From Bacteroidales bacterium (GTDB lineage Bacteria > Bacteroidota > Bacteroidia > Bacteroidales > UBA10428): 64,000 nucleotides of DNA. The notes below the pieces were generated by a model. That model was not told where the DNA came from and searched no databases. It worked only from the letters and a program-made list of their open reading frames with translations. Location: assembly GCA_016934395.1 (NCBI GenBank), contig JAFGSZ010000099.1, positions 1 to 64,000 on the forward strand. Direction: 5' to 3'. How positions within the stretch are numbered: position 1 is the first letter of the stretch; each line of letters starts with the position of its first letter. Made by a program: the position numbers and the translations under genes. Of this stretch, positions 35,580 through 44,044 are shown piece by piece.

Positions 35580-35960
35580 ATGAAACCGATTTATATTGAA
35601 GGAACTGCTAAGACACCGATGGTAAAGTATGACAACGAAAATGGAACAATTGAGATAAAAGGCAGATCGATACCCGAAAATTCCATAGAATTCTATAAAC
35701 CCCTGGTAGATTGGTTAGATGATTACGCCGGAAGCCCCAAAGAATTAACAAAAGTAGATGTTCACCTTGAATATTTTAATACCAGTTCATCCAAATGTAT
35801 TCTCGATGTTTTTAAAAAGCTTGAAGCAATTCATAAGAACAAACACGAAGTACTTATTAACTGGTTTTATGAAGAAGATGACGAAGATATGCTTGAGGCC
35901 GGAGAAGACTATGAATCGATTATCAGGGTGCCCTTCCGAATGATAGAAATTGTAGACTAA
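35580..35960 (+). CDS. SiaC-family regulatory phosphoprotein
   Basis: A 126-residue DUF1987/SiaC protein. The phospho-acceptor Thr68 lies in YFNTSSSKCIL; Thr68 is also the number I recall for the site phosphorylated in P. aeruginosa SiaC. The N-terminus has IEGTAKTPMVKYD, and an acidic stretch, EEDDEDMLEAGEDYE, precedes the last strand. In the known system unphosphorylated SiaC activates the cyclase SiaD. No cyclase domain occurs here, so the target must be something else. A terminator follows at 35981-36006. It converges with the ABC transporter gene. Confidence 0.9.
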   Translation: MKPIYIEGTAKTPMVKYDNENGTIEIKGRSIPENSIEFYKPLVDWLDDYAGSPKELTKVDVHLEYFNTSSSKCILDVFKKLEAIHKNKHEVLINWFYEEDDEDMLEAGEDYESIIRVPFRMIEIVD

Positions 35961-35980
35961 GAGATAATTTTTTATACAGA

Positions 35981-36006
35981 AAAAGCCGTTTTATACGGCT
36001 TTTTTT
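35981..36006 (+). terminator. intrinsic terminator after siaC
   Basis: AAAGCCG-ttttata-CGGCTTT followed by TTTT on the + strand. It lies 20 bases after the SiaC stop and overlaps the end of the convergent ABC gene. With A residues on its left side it could work in both directions. Confidence 0.85.
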
Positions 36007-39000
36007 ATTGCAGACTTTTGTTATGATCAAATTTTCGGTTACTGAAATTTTCAAGGTAATCGAGGAATTTCCGTAATAACCGGAAGTACAACATAATGTA
36101 AAATAGTACTGACATTATCCATATAACCAGGGTATTTACCCAAAATGTTTTATAATAATTTCCAAATACTTTTTTTCGTGGTGCATAAAAATGGGCTTTA
36201 ATAAAGTTATGGTCCGGATCTAAATATATAGGATCAATTTTTTGATATAAATTTCCTTTATATTCAACAATTCTGACCACTTCGTTGCTGTTTTCAACAA
36301 ATTCTGCAAGACGGTCATTATGATAATCACGTTTTAATTTCAGAAATTTTTGTTTTTCTTCCTCAGTTTTTTGAAAATCGCGAATTATCTGATCGCGTAC
36401 ATCATTGGCCCGGTTATATATTTTAATATAATACCGGTTTATTTTACTTATATAGTTTCTGGTTTCATTTATTACTTTATTATTTATTTCTTCGGGATAG
36501 AGTAAATCTAAAAATTGATATTTGACAATTTTATTAGTCGATTGCTCTTTTGAAATTTCATTTCTTAAAAGTTCAAGATAATTCTTAACCTTTTTATTAT
36601 GCTTATCATTTTTATGATACTTCTCCAGGTAATCGAGTTTATTAAGCAGATTCCGAATCCAGTAATTTTTCTTAAACTCAGCAATGCTCATAATTTTATT
36701 CAGATCATAAAAATTATCCATATAATCATTTTCCATAAACTGATACACTGCCAGTGCTTCGTACCCCCAGCGGGCTGTAATTATTTCACCGTAAAAAGGA
36801 ATCTTGCTTGGAGATGAAATTGAGGGATTGAGCTTTTCATATTTTACAATTATTCCACTTAAAATAATCTGCGGGATAACTAAAAATGGAATTAATATAT
36901 AAATGGTAACAACAGTTTTAAAACTATCTGAAATTACCAATCCCATAAGATTTGCAGAGACCCAGCAGCTAAACAGGATTATCCAGTAATATAAGTACAT
37001 GCCCTTTATACCCATTATTGAATTACCTACCAATACAAAAAGCAAAGCCTGTATGGCTGAAATAATTACCAGTACGGCAAGCTTTGATAACAGGTATCCC
37101 GACCAGCTTAAGTTTAAGAAAGCTTCACGTTTTAATATTTTCCGGTCTTTTATAATTTCTTCCGCACTTACGGTCAATCCCATAAAAATGGCAATAATTA
37201 CAGCCATAAAAATATATACAGGCAGGTTGCTGTTACCTATAAATGTATAGCCGAATTCGTTTGAAGCGCTAACATTGTGATATTTGATAATAAATGATAA
37301 TATAAATGCCAGAATAGGAGCTTCCAGAAAATTAATAAACAGATATTGTTTGTTGGCCAGTTTGGAGAGCACATCGCGGCTGATGAACACTAAAAACTGT
37401 TTGAAAATGTTCGGGATTTTAAATGAAATTTTCGGGATATTATTTATCAGGATTTCTGCTTTATCTTGTTTTCTGGCACTGTATTCCCTGTAATATTCAT
37501 TCCATTCCTTTGGCGATATTTTACGATTGAAAGTAAATTTGCCGTATTCATCCAAAACATTAGACTCAACAATGTTAAAAATCTGTTCCGGATTTACGTT
37601 ACCGCATACATGGCATTCGCTTTCGGTATAATTTACATGATGAACTTTAGATTTAAAATATATAATTGAATCGATGGGATTACCATTATAAATCAGGTAA
37701 CCACCGGTGTCAAGTATTAGCAGCTTATCAAACATTTTAAAAATATCTGATGAAGGCTGGTGAATGACTACAAAAACCAGTTTTCCTTTAAAAGATAACT
37801 CTTTTAAAAGGTCCATTATATTTTCCGAATCTCTCGATGATAATCCTGATGTAGGTTCATCCAGAAACAGGATGGCAGGTTCACGAATTAATTCCAGAGC
37901 AATATTTAAGCGTTTTCGTTGTCCGCCACTAATTTTTTTATTCAGCGGAGAACCTACCAATATATCTTTAATTTCGTAAAGACCAAGGCTTTGAAGCATT
38001 TTATCAACAACTCCAACAATTTCTTTTTTCGAATAATTATCAAAACATAACTTGGCGTTATAGAATAAATTCTGAAATACGGTAAGATCTTCAATCAGTA
38101 AATCGTCCTGAGACACATGGCCGATAAGGCCTTCGACCTTCTCACTTTCTTTGTGAATATTAATTCCATTAATCAGGATTTCACCTGCCGAAGGTGTAGC
38201 CGATCCATTTAAAACATTAAGCAGGGTTGATTTACCGGCACCGCTGGCACCCATAATGCCAATAAGTCTACCGGTCTCTCCCTTAATACTCATTTCATGT
38301 AAACCTATCCGTCCGTTTTTGAATATATAGCTTATATTTTTTGCTTCAAATACAATTCTGGATTCCCTTTGGTCTTTACTGAAAATGGATACCACATCGC
38401 TGTAATACACCGGCCTTATACTATGATCGCGAAGAGAAGAACCCGTATTAAACACATAGGTTTTTTCTTTGGACAAAAGCTGGCCATTTAAATACATTTC
38501 GTTATCTCCAATATATCTTAAAAGATACATATTTATAGAATCGAGATGCAAAATTCTTAATTGTCCTTTGAAATTCTCAGAAAATAAGTGTTTATTCGTT
38601 GGGTATCTGTTGGTTCTTTGATTATCGATGATAAGGAATTTTTCAGATACCGGAACTATATCAGATGGAGGAATGCATAATTCTTTAATATTGTCATGCT
38701 CTTTTAAAGGAATATGAAAAGATTCAGCTACGGTTAAAATAAATTCATATTCCTGTTCGGATATTTCCTGTTTATCAGAATTCACAAATTCAAATAATTC
38801 CACAAGCACAATTACTTTCTGACTTTGAGTAAGTTCACGGTTTATTTGTGAGCAGATTTTAAGAATTTTTACCGAGTCAGGTCCAATTCTTTTTGTTCCC
38901 CTTTCGAGATGAAGAATTTTATGTTTATGGTAAATTGTATCAAAAAGAGTAAGAAAACTTTGTACCAGTTCCTGGTTAAGCTGACGACGCAGGAAAAATT

Positions 39001-39091
39001 CGACCACAGTTCTCCTGTCGCTCCTGTTGCTTTCAGGTCTGGCAATAATAGCAAACAATTCCAATAAGGCTTTGAGTATTTGCTCACTCAT
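36005..39091 (-). CDS. TerB/FHA-like/ABCG-type fusion transporter
   Basis: A 1028-residue membrane protein. Residues 1-135 are helical and resemble a TerB-like (tellurite resistance B) domain. Residues about 165-240 contain short strands with YLNGQLLS, similar to an FHA-like sensor. The ABC ATPase follows, with Walker A GASGAGKST (281-289), signature ISGGQRKRLNIAL (about 390) and Walker B LFLDEPTSG. The C-terminal half is an ABC2-type permease with about six membrane segments and a large soluble loop (about residues 790-930). Half-transporters like this dimerise. Transport substrate is unknown. It is convergent with SiaB/SiaC and the next gene on its right is clpB. Confidence 0.85.
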   Translation of the reverse strand: MSEQILKALLELFAIIARPESNRSDRRTVVEFFLRRQLNQELVQSFLTLFDTIYHKHKILHLERGTKRIGPDSVKILKICSQINRELTQSQKVIVLVELFEFVNSDKQEISEQEYEFILTVAESFHIPLKEHDNIKELCIPPSDIVPVSEKFLIIDNQRTNRYPTNKHLFSENFKGQLRILHLDSINMYLLRYIGDNEMYLNGQLLSKEKTYVFNTGSSLRDHSIRPVYYSDVVSIFSKDQRESRIVFEAKNISYIFKNGRIGLHEMSIKGETGRLIGIMGASGAGKSTLLNVLNGSATPSAGEILINGINIHKESEKVEGLIGHVSQDDLLIEDLTVFQNLFYNAKLCFDNYSKKEIVGVVDKMLQSLGLYEIKDILVGSPLNKKISGGQRKRLNIALELIREPAILFLDEPTSGLSSRDSENIMDLLKELSFKGKLVFVVIHQPSSDIFKMFDKLLILDTGGYLIYNGNPIDSIIYFKSKVHHVNYTESECHVCGNVNPEQIFNIVESNVLDEYGKFTFNRKISPKEWNEYYREYSARKQDKAEILINNIPKISFKIPNIFKQFLVFISRDVLSKLANKQYLFINFLEAPILAFILSFIIKYHNVSASNEFGYTFIGNSNLPVYIFMAVIIAIFMGLTVSAEEIIKDRKILKREAFLNLSWSGYLLSKLAVLVIISAIQALLFVLVGNSIMGIKGMYLYYWIILFSCWVSANLMGLVISDSFKTVVTIYILIPFLVIPQIILSGIIVKYEKLNPSISSPSKIPFYGEIITARWGYEALAVYQFMENDYMDNFYDLNKIMSIAEFKKNYWIRNLLNKLDYLEKYHKNDKHNKKVKNYLELLRNEISKEQSTNKIVKYQFLDLLYPEEINNKVINETRNYISKINRYYIKIYNRANDVRDQIIRDFQKTEEEKQKFLKLKRDYHNDRLAEFVENSNEVVRIVEYKGNLYQKIDPIYLDPDHNFIKAHFYAPRKKVFGNYYKTFWVNTLVIWIMSVLFYIMLYFRLLRKFLDYLENFSNRKFDHNKSLQ

Positions 39092-39490
39092 GTTTTAAGT
39101 GCCCTGTTAATTAATTTAAATTCCCTGGATTCTACGGAATTCAGCTGTGTTTGTTACAGCCTTATTTAGAATAAAAGTATTATGAACCGGCACTGTTTGT
39201 AGGCTCATTTTATATATTTAAGTGCAAACCTAACATTGTTATTTTATAGGTTTAGTTCCACCTGTACAGAACCGATTTGTGAAGTTTTATTTATTAAAAA
39301 ATTCGTAATTCAAATCATGGTTAGTTTGCAAATGGTATTTTCTTAAAAGACATAATTTTTAGAAATACTTAAGGTAAGAATCTGTTTCGGACATTTTTGC
39401 ATTTCAATTTTTCGATACTTAGTCATTTTGGCATAATGAGTATATTGGTAATAAATTTGAAGGAAACTCAGAAAATAAATAGTTAAGAAG
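39092..39490. other. 399-base divergent region between the ABC transporter gene and clpB
   Basis: It contains the clpB promoter (39427-39459). AAACCTA and TAGGTTT (39226-39232 and 39247-39253) form a 7-bp stem with a 14-base loop of unknown meaning. No CIRCE element or other heat-shock operator is seen, and no gene. Confidence 0.5.
39427..39459 (+). promoter_or_regulatory. promoter of clpB
   Basis: A -33 TTTG (39427-39430), 21 bases, then a -7 TAAATTTG (39452-39459). This is a near-perfect match to the Bacteroidota housekeeping promoter, 31 bases before the clpB ATG. Confidence 0.7.
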
Positions 39491-42079
39491 ATGAATTTAA
39501 ACAATTTTACCATAAAATCGCAGGAAGCTATACAACAGGCTTTTGTTATTGCTGAAGGATTGAGTCATCAGGCAATTGAAAATGGTCATTTAATGAAAGG
39601 GATTTTAAGCCAGGGTGAAAATATTACATTATTTCTATTAAAGAAACTTGGAGTAAATGTGAATCATTTTGAAAATGTGCTTGGCAAAATTGTTGAATCC
39701 TATACAAAAGTCTCAGGGGGCGAACCCTATTTAAGTTCAACAGCTAATCGTACATTGAATAAGGCACAAAATTTCTCAAAGGAATTCGGAGACGAATTTG
39801 TTTCGATTGATCATTTATTATTAGGAATGTTTGCCTCAGGTGATGAGGTTTCCAGATTAATGAAAGACAGTGGTATTACTGAAAATAATCTTAAATCTGC
39901 AATTAAAGAGTTAAGAAAAGATTCAAAGGTTCAAAGCCAGACTGCCGAAGATAGTTTTAATTCATTAAGCCGTTTTGCTATTAATTTAAACGAGCAGGTG
40001 CGTAACGGAAAACTAGATCCGGTTATAGGCAGGGAAGATGAGATCCGGAGAATTTTGCAAATTATTAACAGGAGGACAAAAAATAATCCGATTCTTATTG
40101 GAGAACCTGGTGTTGGTAAAACGGCTATTGCAGAAGGTTTGGCTCACAGGATTGTCAATAATGATGTACCTGAGAATCTGAGGACAAAACAAATTTTTTC
40201 ACTTGATATGGGGGCATTGATTGCCGGCGCCAAGTATAAAGGTGAATTTGAGGAACGGTTAAAAGCCGTTGTGAAAGAAGTAATTAGTTCAAATGGTGAG
40301 ATTATATTGTTTATTGATGAAATACATACCTTAATTGGAGCTGGTAAAAGTGAAGGCGCTATGGATGCTGCAAATATACTAAAACCGGCTCTTGCACGCG
40401 GTGATCTTCGGGCCATCGGAGCCACCACCTTAAATGAGTACCAGAAATATTTTGAAAAAGATAAGGCTCTCGAAAGAAGATTCCAGATTGTTATGGTTAA
40501 TGAACCCGATATAAACGATGCAATTTCAATTTTAAGAGGTATAAAAGACAGATACGAAATGCATCATAAAGTCCGAATAAAAGATGATGCAATTATTGCC
40601 GCAGTTGAATTGTCAGACCGCTATATTACCGACAGGTTTCTTCCGGATAAAGCCATTGACCTGATTGATGAAGCTGCCTCGAAGATGAGAATGGAAATGA
40701 ATTCATTGCCACAGGAAATTGATGATATTCAAAGGAAGATTCAGCAATTGGAGATTGAACGTGAAGCTATAAAACGTGAAGGTGATTCTGAGAAAATAAG
40801 TAGGCTTGGAGAAGAAATTGCAAATTTATCTGATGAGAGAAACCGGCTGAAAGCCAGATGGCAGTCAGAAAAAGAAATTATTGACAAAATTCAGAAGTGC
40901 AAATCTGAAATCGAAAATTATAAGCTCGATGCCGATCAGGCCGAACGGCAGGGTGATTATGGCAAAGTAGCCGAAATCAGGTACGGAAAGATTAAGGAAT
41001 TGGAAGGTTCAATCGATAATTTGAAAAAACAACTTGAAGATTTACAGGCTCATTCGGCAATGATCAAAGAAGAGGTTACTTATGAAGATATTGCTGAAGT
41101 AGTATCGAAATGGACAGGCATACCTGTGAGTAAAATGCAGCAGGGAGAACGGGAAAAACTGCTGAAACTGGAGGACGAATTGCATAAACGGGTAATTGGC
41201 CAGGAAGAAGCAATTATGGCTGTGGCCGATGCGGTGAGAAGAAACAGGGCAGGACTTCAGGATGCCAGGCGGCCCATAGGCTCCTTTATATTTCTTGGAA
41301 CCACAGGTGTGGGAAAAACTGAACTGGCCAAAGCACTTGCTGAATATTTATTTAATGACGAGAACCTGATGACACGTATTGATATGTCAGAATACCAGGA
41401 AAGGCATTCGGTATCCAGGCTTATTGGAGCCCCTCCCGGTTATGTAGGCTACGATGAAGGAGGACAGCTAACGGAAGCAGTTAGAAGAAAACCTTATTCG
41501 GTAGTGCTGCTCGATGAAATAGAAAAAGCGCATTCCGATGTATTCAACATCCTTTTGCAAATTCTGGATGAAGGGCATTTAACGGATAATAAAGGACGGT
41601 TTGTGAATTTTAAAAATACAATAATTATTATGACTTCAAATATCGGTTCAAACATTATCCAGGAAAATTTATCGGGACTCAATGAAACGAATCGCGAATT
41701 TGTGCTCGAAAAAACCAGGAAAGAAGTTTTCGAAATATTGAAAGCTTCTGTGCGGCCTGAATTTTTAAACCGGATTGATGAAATAATTATGTTTACACCG
41801 CTGAATAAAGATGAAATTCAAAAAATTGTGGAATTGCAAATCTCTCAACTTCAGGCTATGCTAAATAAAAATAATGTGAAAATCAGTGTATCGGATGATG
41901 CTATTACCTGGCTGGCAAATGCGGGTTATGATCCGCATTATGGCGCCCGGCCAATAAAACGCTTAATACAGCAAAAAATATTAAATGAATTGTCAAAACA
42001 AATTCTTGCCGGAACAATAAACAGGAATAACGAAATTTCGCTGGAATTGAAAGATAATAATTTGATTTTCGATAATTGA
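39491..42079 (+). CDS. clpB: ATP-dependent chaperone ClpB
   Basis: An 862-residue disaggregase that works with DnaK to rescue aggregated proteins. It has an N-terminal Clp domain, the first AAA+ module (Walker [14 protein letters not shown] near residue 204, Walker [16 protein letters not shown]), the coiled-coil middle domain (about residues 400-530), and the second AAA+ module (Walker [14 protein letters not shown] near 602, [15 protein letters not shown]). The C-terminal domain ends in an Arg-rich [10 protein letters not shown] segment. The length is that of full ClpB, not ClpA/ClpC. A consensus promoter lies just upstream; no heat-shock operator is visible. Confidence 0.97.
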   Translation: MNLNNFTIKSQEAIQQAFVIAEGLSHQAIENGHLMKGILSQGENITLFLLKKLGVNVNHFENVLGKIVESYTKVSGGEPYLSSTANRTLNKAQNFSKEFGDEFVSIDHLLLGMFASGDEVSRLMKDSGITENNLKSAIKELRKDSKVQSQTAEDSFNSLSRFAINLNEQVRNGKLDPVIGREDEIRRILQIINRRTKNNPILIGEPGVGKTAIAEGLAHRIVNNDVPENLRTKQIFSLDMGALIAGAKYKGEFEERLKAVVKEVISSNGEIILFIDEIHTLIGAGKSEGAMDAANILKPALARGDLRAIGATTLNEYQKYFEKDKALERRFQIVMVNEPDINDAISILRGIKDRYEMHHKVRIKDDAIIAAVELSDRYITDRFLPDKAIDLIDEAASKMRMEMNSLPQEIDDIQRKIQQLEIEREAIKREGDSEKISRLGEEIANLSDERNRLKARWQSEKEIIDKIQKCKSEIENYKLDADQAERQGDYGKVAEIRYGKIKELEGSIDNLKKQLEDLQAHSAMIKEEVTYEDIAEVVSKWTGIPVSKMQQGEREKLLKLEDELHKRVIGQEEAIMAVADAVRRNRAGLQDARRPIGSFIFLGTTGVGKTELAKALAEYLFNDENLMTRIDMSEYQERHSVSRLIGAPPGYVGYDEGGQLTEAVRRKPYSVVLLDEIEKAHSDVFNILLQILDEGHLTDNKGRFVNFKNTIIIMTSNIGSNIIQENLSGLNETNREFVLEKTRKEVFEILKASVRPEFLNRIDEIIMFTPLNKDEIQKIVELQISQLQAMLNKNNVKISVSDDAITWLANAGYDPHYGARPIKRLIQQKILNELSKQILAGTINRNNEISLELKDNNLIFDN

Positions 42080-42099
42080 TCCCCGGGTATAACAGGGTG

Positions 42100-42441
42100 T
42101 TATTTTGTAAAACCTTTAAGACAATCATCAAGATTATCGTAAAGATCAAATACATTATGAAGCTGTAATAATTTAAATAGCTCCATAACTTCGGGAGAAA
42201 TGTCACAAATTTTAAATTGACCGTCTTTGTTGTTTGCTGTTTTCATTATAGATAAAAATACACCAAATCCGGTACTATCTATAAATCTAATCCCATCCAG
42301 GCTCAGGGCAAGTTTAATATCCGGTTTACTAAAAAGGTTTTTTAACTGCTCTTTTACAGGTTCTGTAATTAAAGCATTAAATCTATCGATATTATTAAAT
42401 TTAACAACAACAACTCCATTAATCCTTTCAGTTTTCAACAT
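42100..42441 (-). CDS. STAS-domain protein (anti-sigma antagonist type)
   Basis: A 113-residue single STAS domain. The phospho-acceptor motif is IRFIDSTGFGVFLSIM, with Ser56 in the DSTG position. It resembles the STAS protein at 27699-28049 in fold and length, though the sequences differ. Partner-switching proteins like this act with a serine kinase and a phosphatase; neither is adjacent. Its upstream neighbour, ending 12 bases before its start, is a histidine phosphotransfer protein on the same strand, so they likely form one operon. It converges with clpB, with 20 bases between the stop codons. Confidence 0.85.
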   Translation of the reverse strand: MLKTERINGVVVVKFNNIDRFNALITEPVKEQLKNLFSKPDIKLALSLDGIRFIDSTGFGVFLSIMKTANNKDGQFKICDISPEVMELFKLLQLHNVFDLYDNLDDCLKGFTK

Positions 42442-42453
42442 AATACAAGTAAT

Positions 42454-42807
42454 TTAAAAATATAAATCTAAATTTTCTTTAACTTCTTCAAGTTCAATAA
42501 TGGCATTATTCGTTTCGACTTTAAAATTTTCAACAATTTTTTTATATAAATCGTTGTCTTTACCTTCTTTAGTCATATTTTCAAGTGTCTTTAAATCTGC
42601 GGCAAGATCGTTTAAACCCATTATAGAAATTGAAGATTTAGCCTTATGTGCTAACTTTCCTAATTGTAAATAATCTTTTTTTGCTAACAAATCATCCATT
42701 CCTATCGTAAACTCCTTCACTTGTGAAATAAAAATCTCTATCATCTCTCGAACAAGATCTTTATTTCCAGCTGACATGTCTCTAAGATATGTGAGATTTG
42801 TTTTCAT
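42454..42807 (-). CDS. Hpt-domain histidine phosphotransfer protein
   Basis: A 117-residue four-helix protein. The phospho-accepting His54 is in KLAHKAKSSISIMG, the standard Hpt motif. It should relay phosphate between a hybrid histidine kinase and a response regulator in the cytoplasm. No kinase or response regulator lies in the window, so its partners are orphan genes elsewhere. It precedes the STAS gene by 12 bases, an unusual pairing that suggests a link between phosphorelay and partner switching. Confidence 0.88.
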   Translation of the reverse strand: MKTNLTYLRDMSAGNKDLVREMIEIFISQVKEFTIGMDDLLAKKDYLQLGKLAHKAKSSISIMGLNDLAADLKTLENMTKEGKDNDLYKKIVENFKVETNNAIIELEEVKENLDLYF

Positions 42808-42970
42808 TAAAAAAGAATTATAGTTGATTAATTTTAGATTAAAAAGTTGAATTTAAAAAAATTCAATCAAAAATAGATTAAATTTTTTACTTTTAGTAAA
42901 ATTATTATTAATCTAGTATAGAAAAGAACGATTTTAAACGACATCTTGTAACCATCAATTACTAATAAAG

Positions 42971-44026
42971 ATGAAGAAGATAAGTAACATTATCCTGATT
43001 ATTTTATTTTTTACTCCATCGGCATTTTGCCAGTCTGCTGATGAGTTTAATCTTAGTGTTTATCAAAAGGAAAAATCTGCTCAACGGATGTATAATCAGG
43101 CCGTAGATATGATTTCAGGACGAGATTATTATGGAGCGCTAATTGAGCTGGATAGTGCAGTAATACTAAATCCGAATTTTAAGGAAGCACTGCTTCAGCG
43201 GGGAAAAGTTAAATTTATGCTGAATTACAAAGCAGGGGCAAAGCTCGATTTTCAGCAGGCTATTCAGATAGATCCGGCATATGGTGAGGCTTATTTTAAT
43301 CTTGCTTATGTGGAATTTGTATTAGATCCCGACCTTCATAAGCTTGATAATTTTAATATGGCTATACAAAGTGGTTTTAAAACTCCTTTTGCTCATTATT
43401 ACCGGGGTGTGATAAAACTTCTGACGAAAGATTTTAACGGGGCTATAGCAGATTTTAGTGCAGCTATCGAAAAGAAGCCTGATTATGCTTTAGCTTTTCA
43501 TGACAGGGGAACTGCAAAAAATTTACTGGGGGATTACCAGGGGGCAATATACGATTATCGTTTGGCTGCTAATTATGAGCCTGATATGATATTGGCTTAT
43601 ATTGATATGGGAAATACAAAAAAGAAAATTGGCGACTACCAGGGATCAATTCAGGATTTTGACCAGGCATTACGTATCGATTCTTTAAATTATATGGCAT
43701 ATAACCTTAGAGGTGGTGCCCGGTATATTCTGGGAGATTTTGAGGGTGCAGCAAATGATTTTAATAAAGCCCTGATATTAAAAGACGATTATTATTTGGC
43801 AATGAGTAATCTGGGTAATGTAATGGCAAAACAAAATGAATATGAGCAGGCTGTGGAACTTTATAATACTGCGCTTGCGGTTTTTCCAGACCACGGTGAA
43901 TCGTATCTTAACAGGGGACTGGTATATGAGTTAATGGGCCGTCTGGATAATGCTTGTTCCGATTGGCAGTCAGCCGAAATCCTTGGCATTAGTCAAGCAC
44001 CGGATTATTTAAAAGAATGTAAGTAA
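42971..44026 (+). CDS. exported TPR-repeat protein
   Basis: A 351-residue protein with a signal peptide (about residues 1-20, ending FCQ). At least seven tetratricopeptide repeats follow, each near 34 residues with the usual A-x-x-D-F-x-x-A pattern (for example GAIADFSAAIEKKPDYALAFHDRG and GSIQDFDQALRIDS). It probably acts as a periplasmic scaffold. The gene ends 18 bases before the PorE-like OmpA gene, so the two are cotranscribed and may interact. Confidence 0.85.
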   Translation: MKKISNIILIILFFTPSAFCQSADEFNLSVYQKEKSAQRMYNQAVDMISGRDYYGALIELDSAVILNPNFKEALLQRGKVKFMLNYKAGAKLDFQQAIQIDPAYGEAYFNLAYVEFVLDPDLHKLDNFNMAIQSGFKTPFAHYYRGVIKLLTKDFNGAIADFSAAIEKKPDYALAFHDRGTAKNLLGDYQGAIYDYRLAANYEPDMILAYIDMGNTKKKIGDYQGSIQDFDQALRIDSLNYMAYNLRGGARYILGDFEGAANDFNKALILKDDYYLAMSNLGNVMAKQNEYEQAVELYNTALAVFPDHGESYLNRGLVYELMGRLDNACSDWQSAEILGISQAPDYLKECK

Positions 44027-44044
44027 TTTTTAATTCCTGAGGTA

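Noticed and set aside
42089-42103. Hairpin ATAACA-ggg-TGTTAT after clpB
   Set aside because: A 6-bp AT-rich stem with a weak T run, overlapping the stop codon of the convergent STAS gene; too weak to call a terminator.
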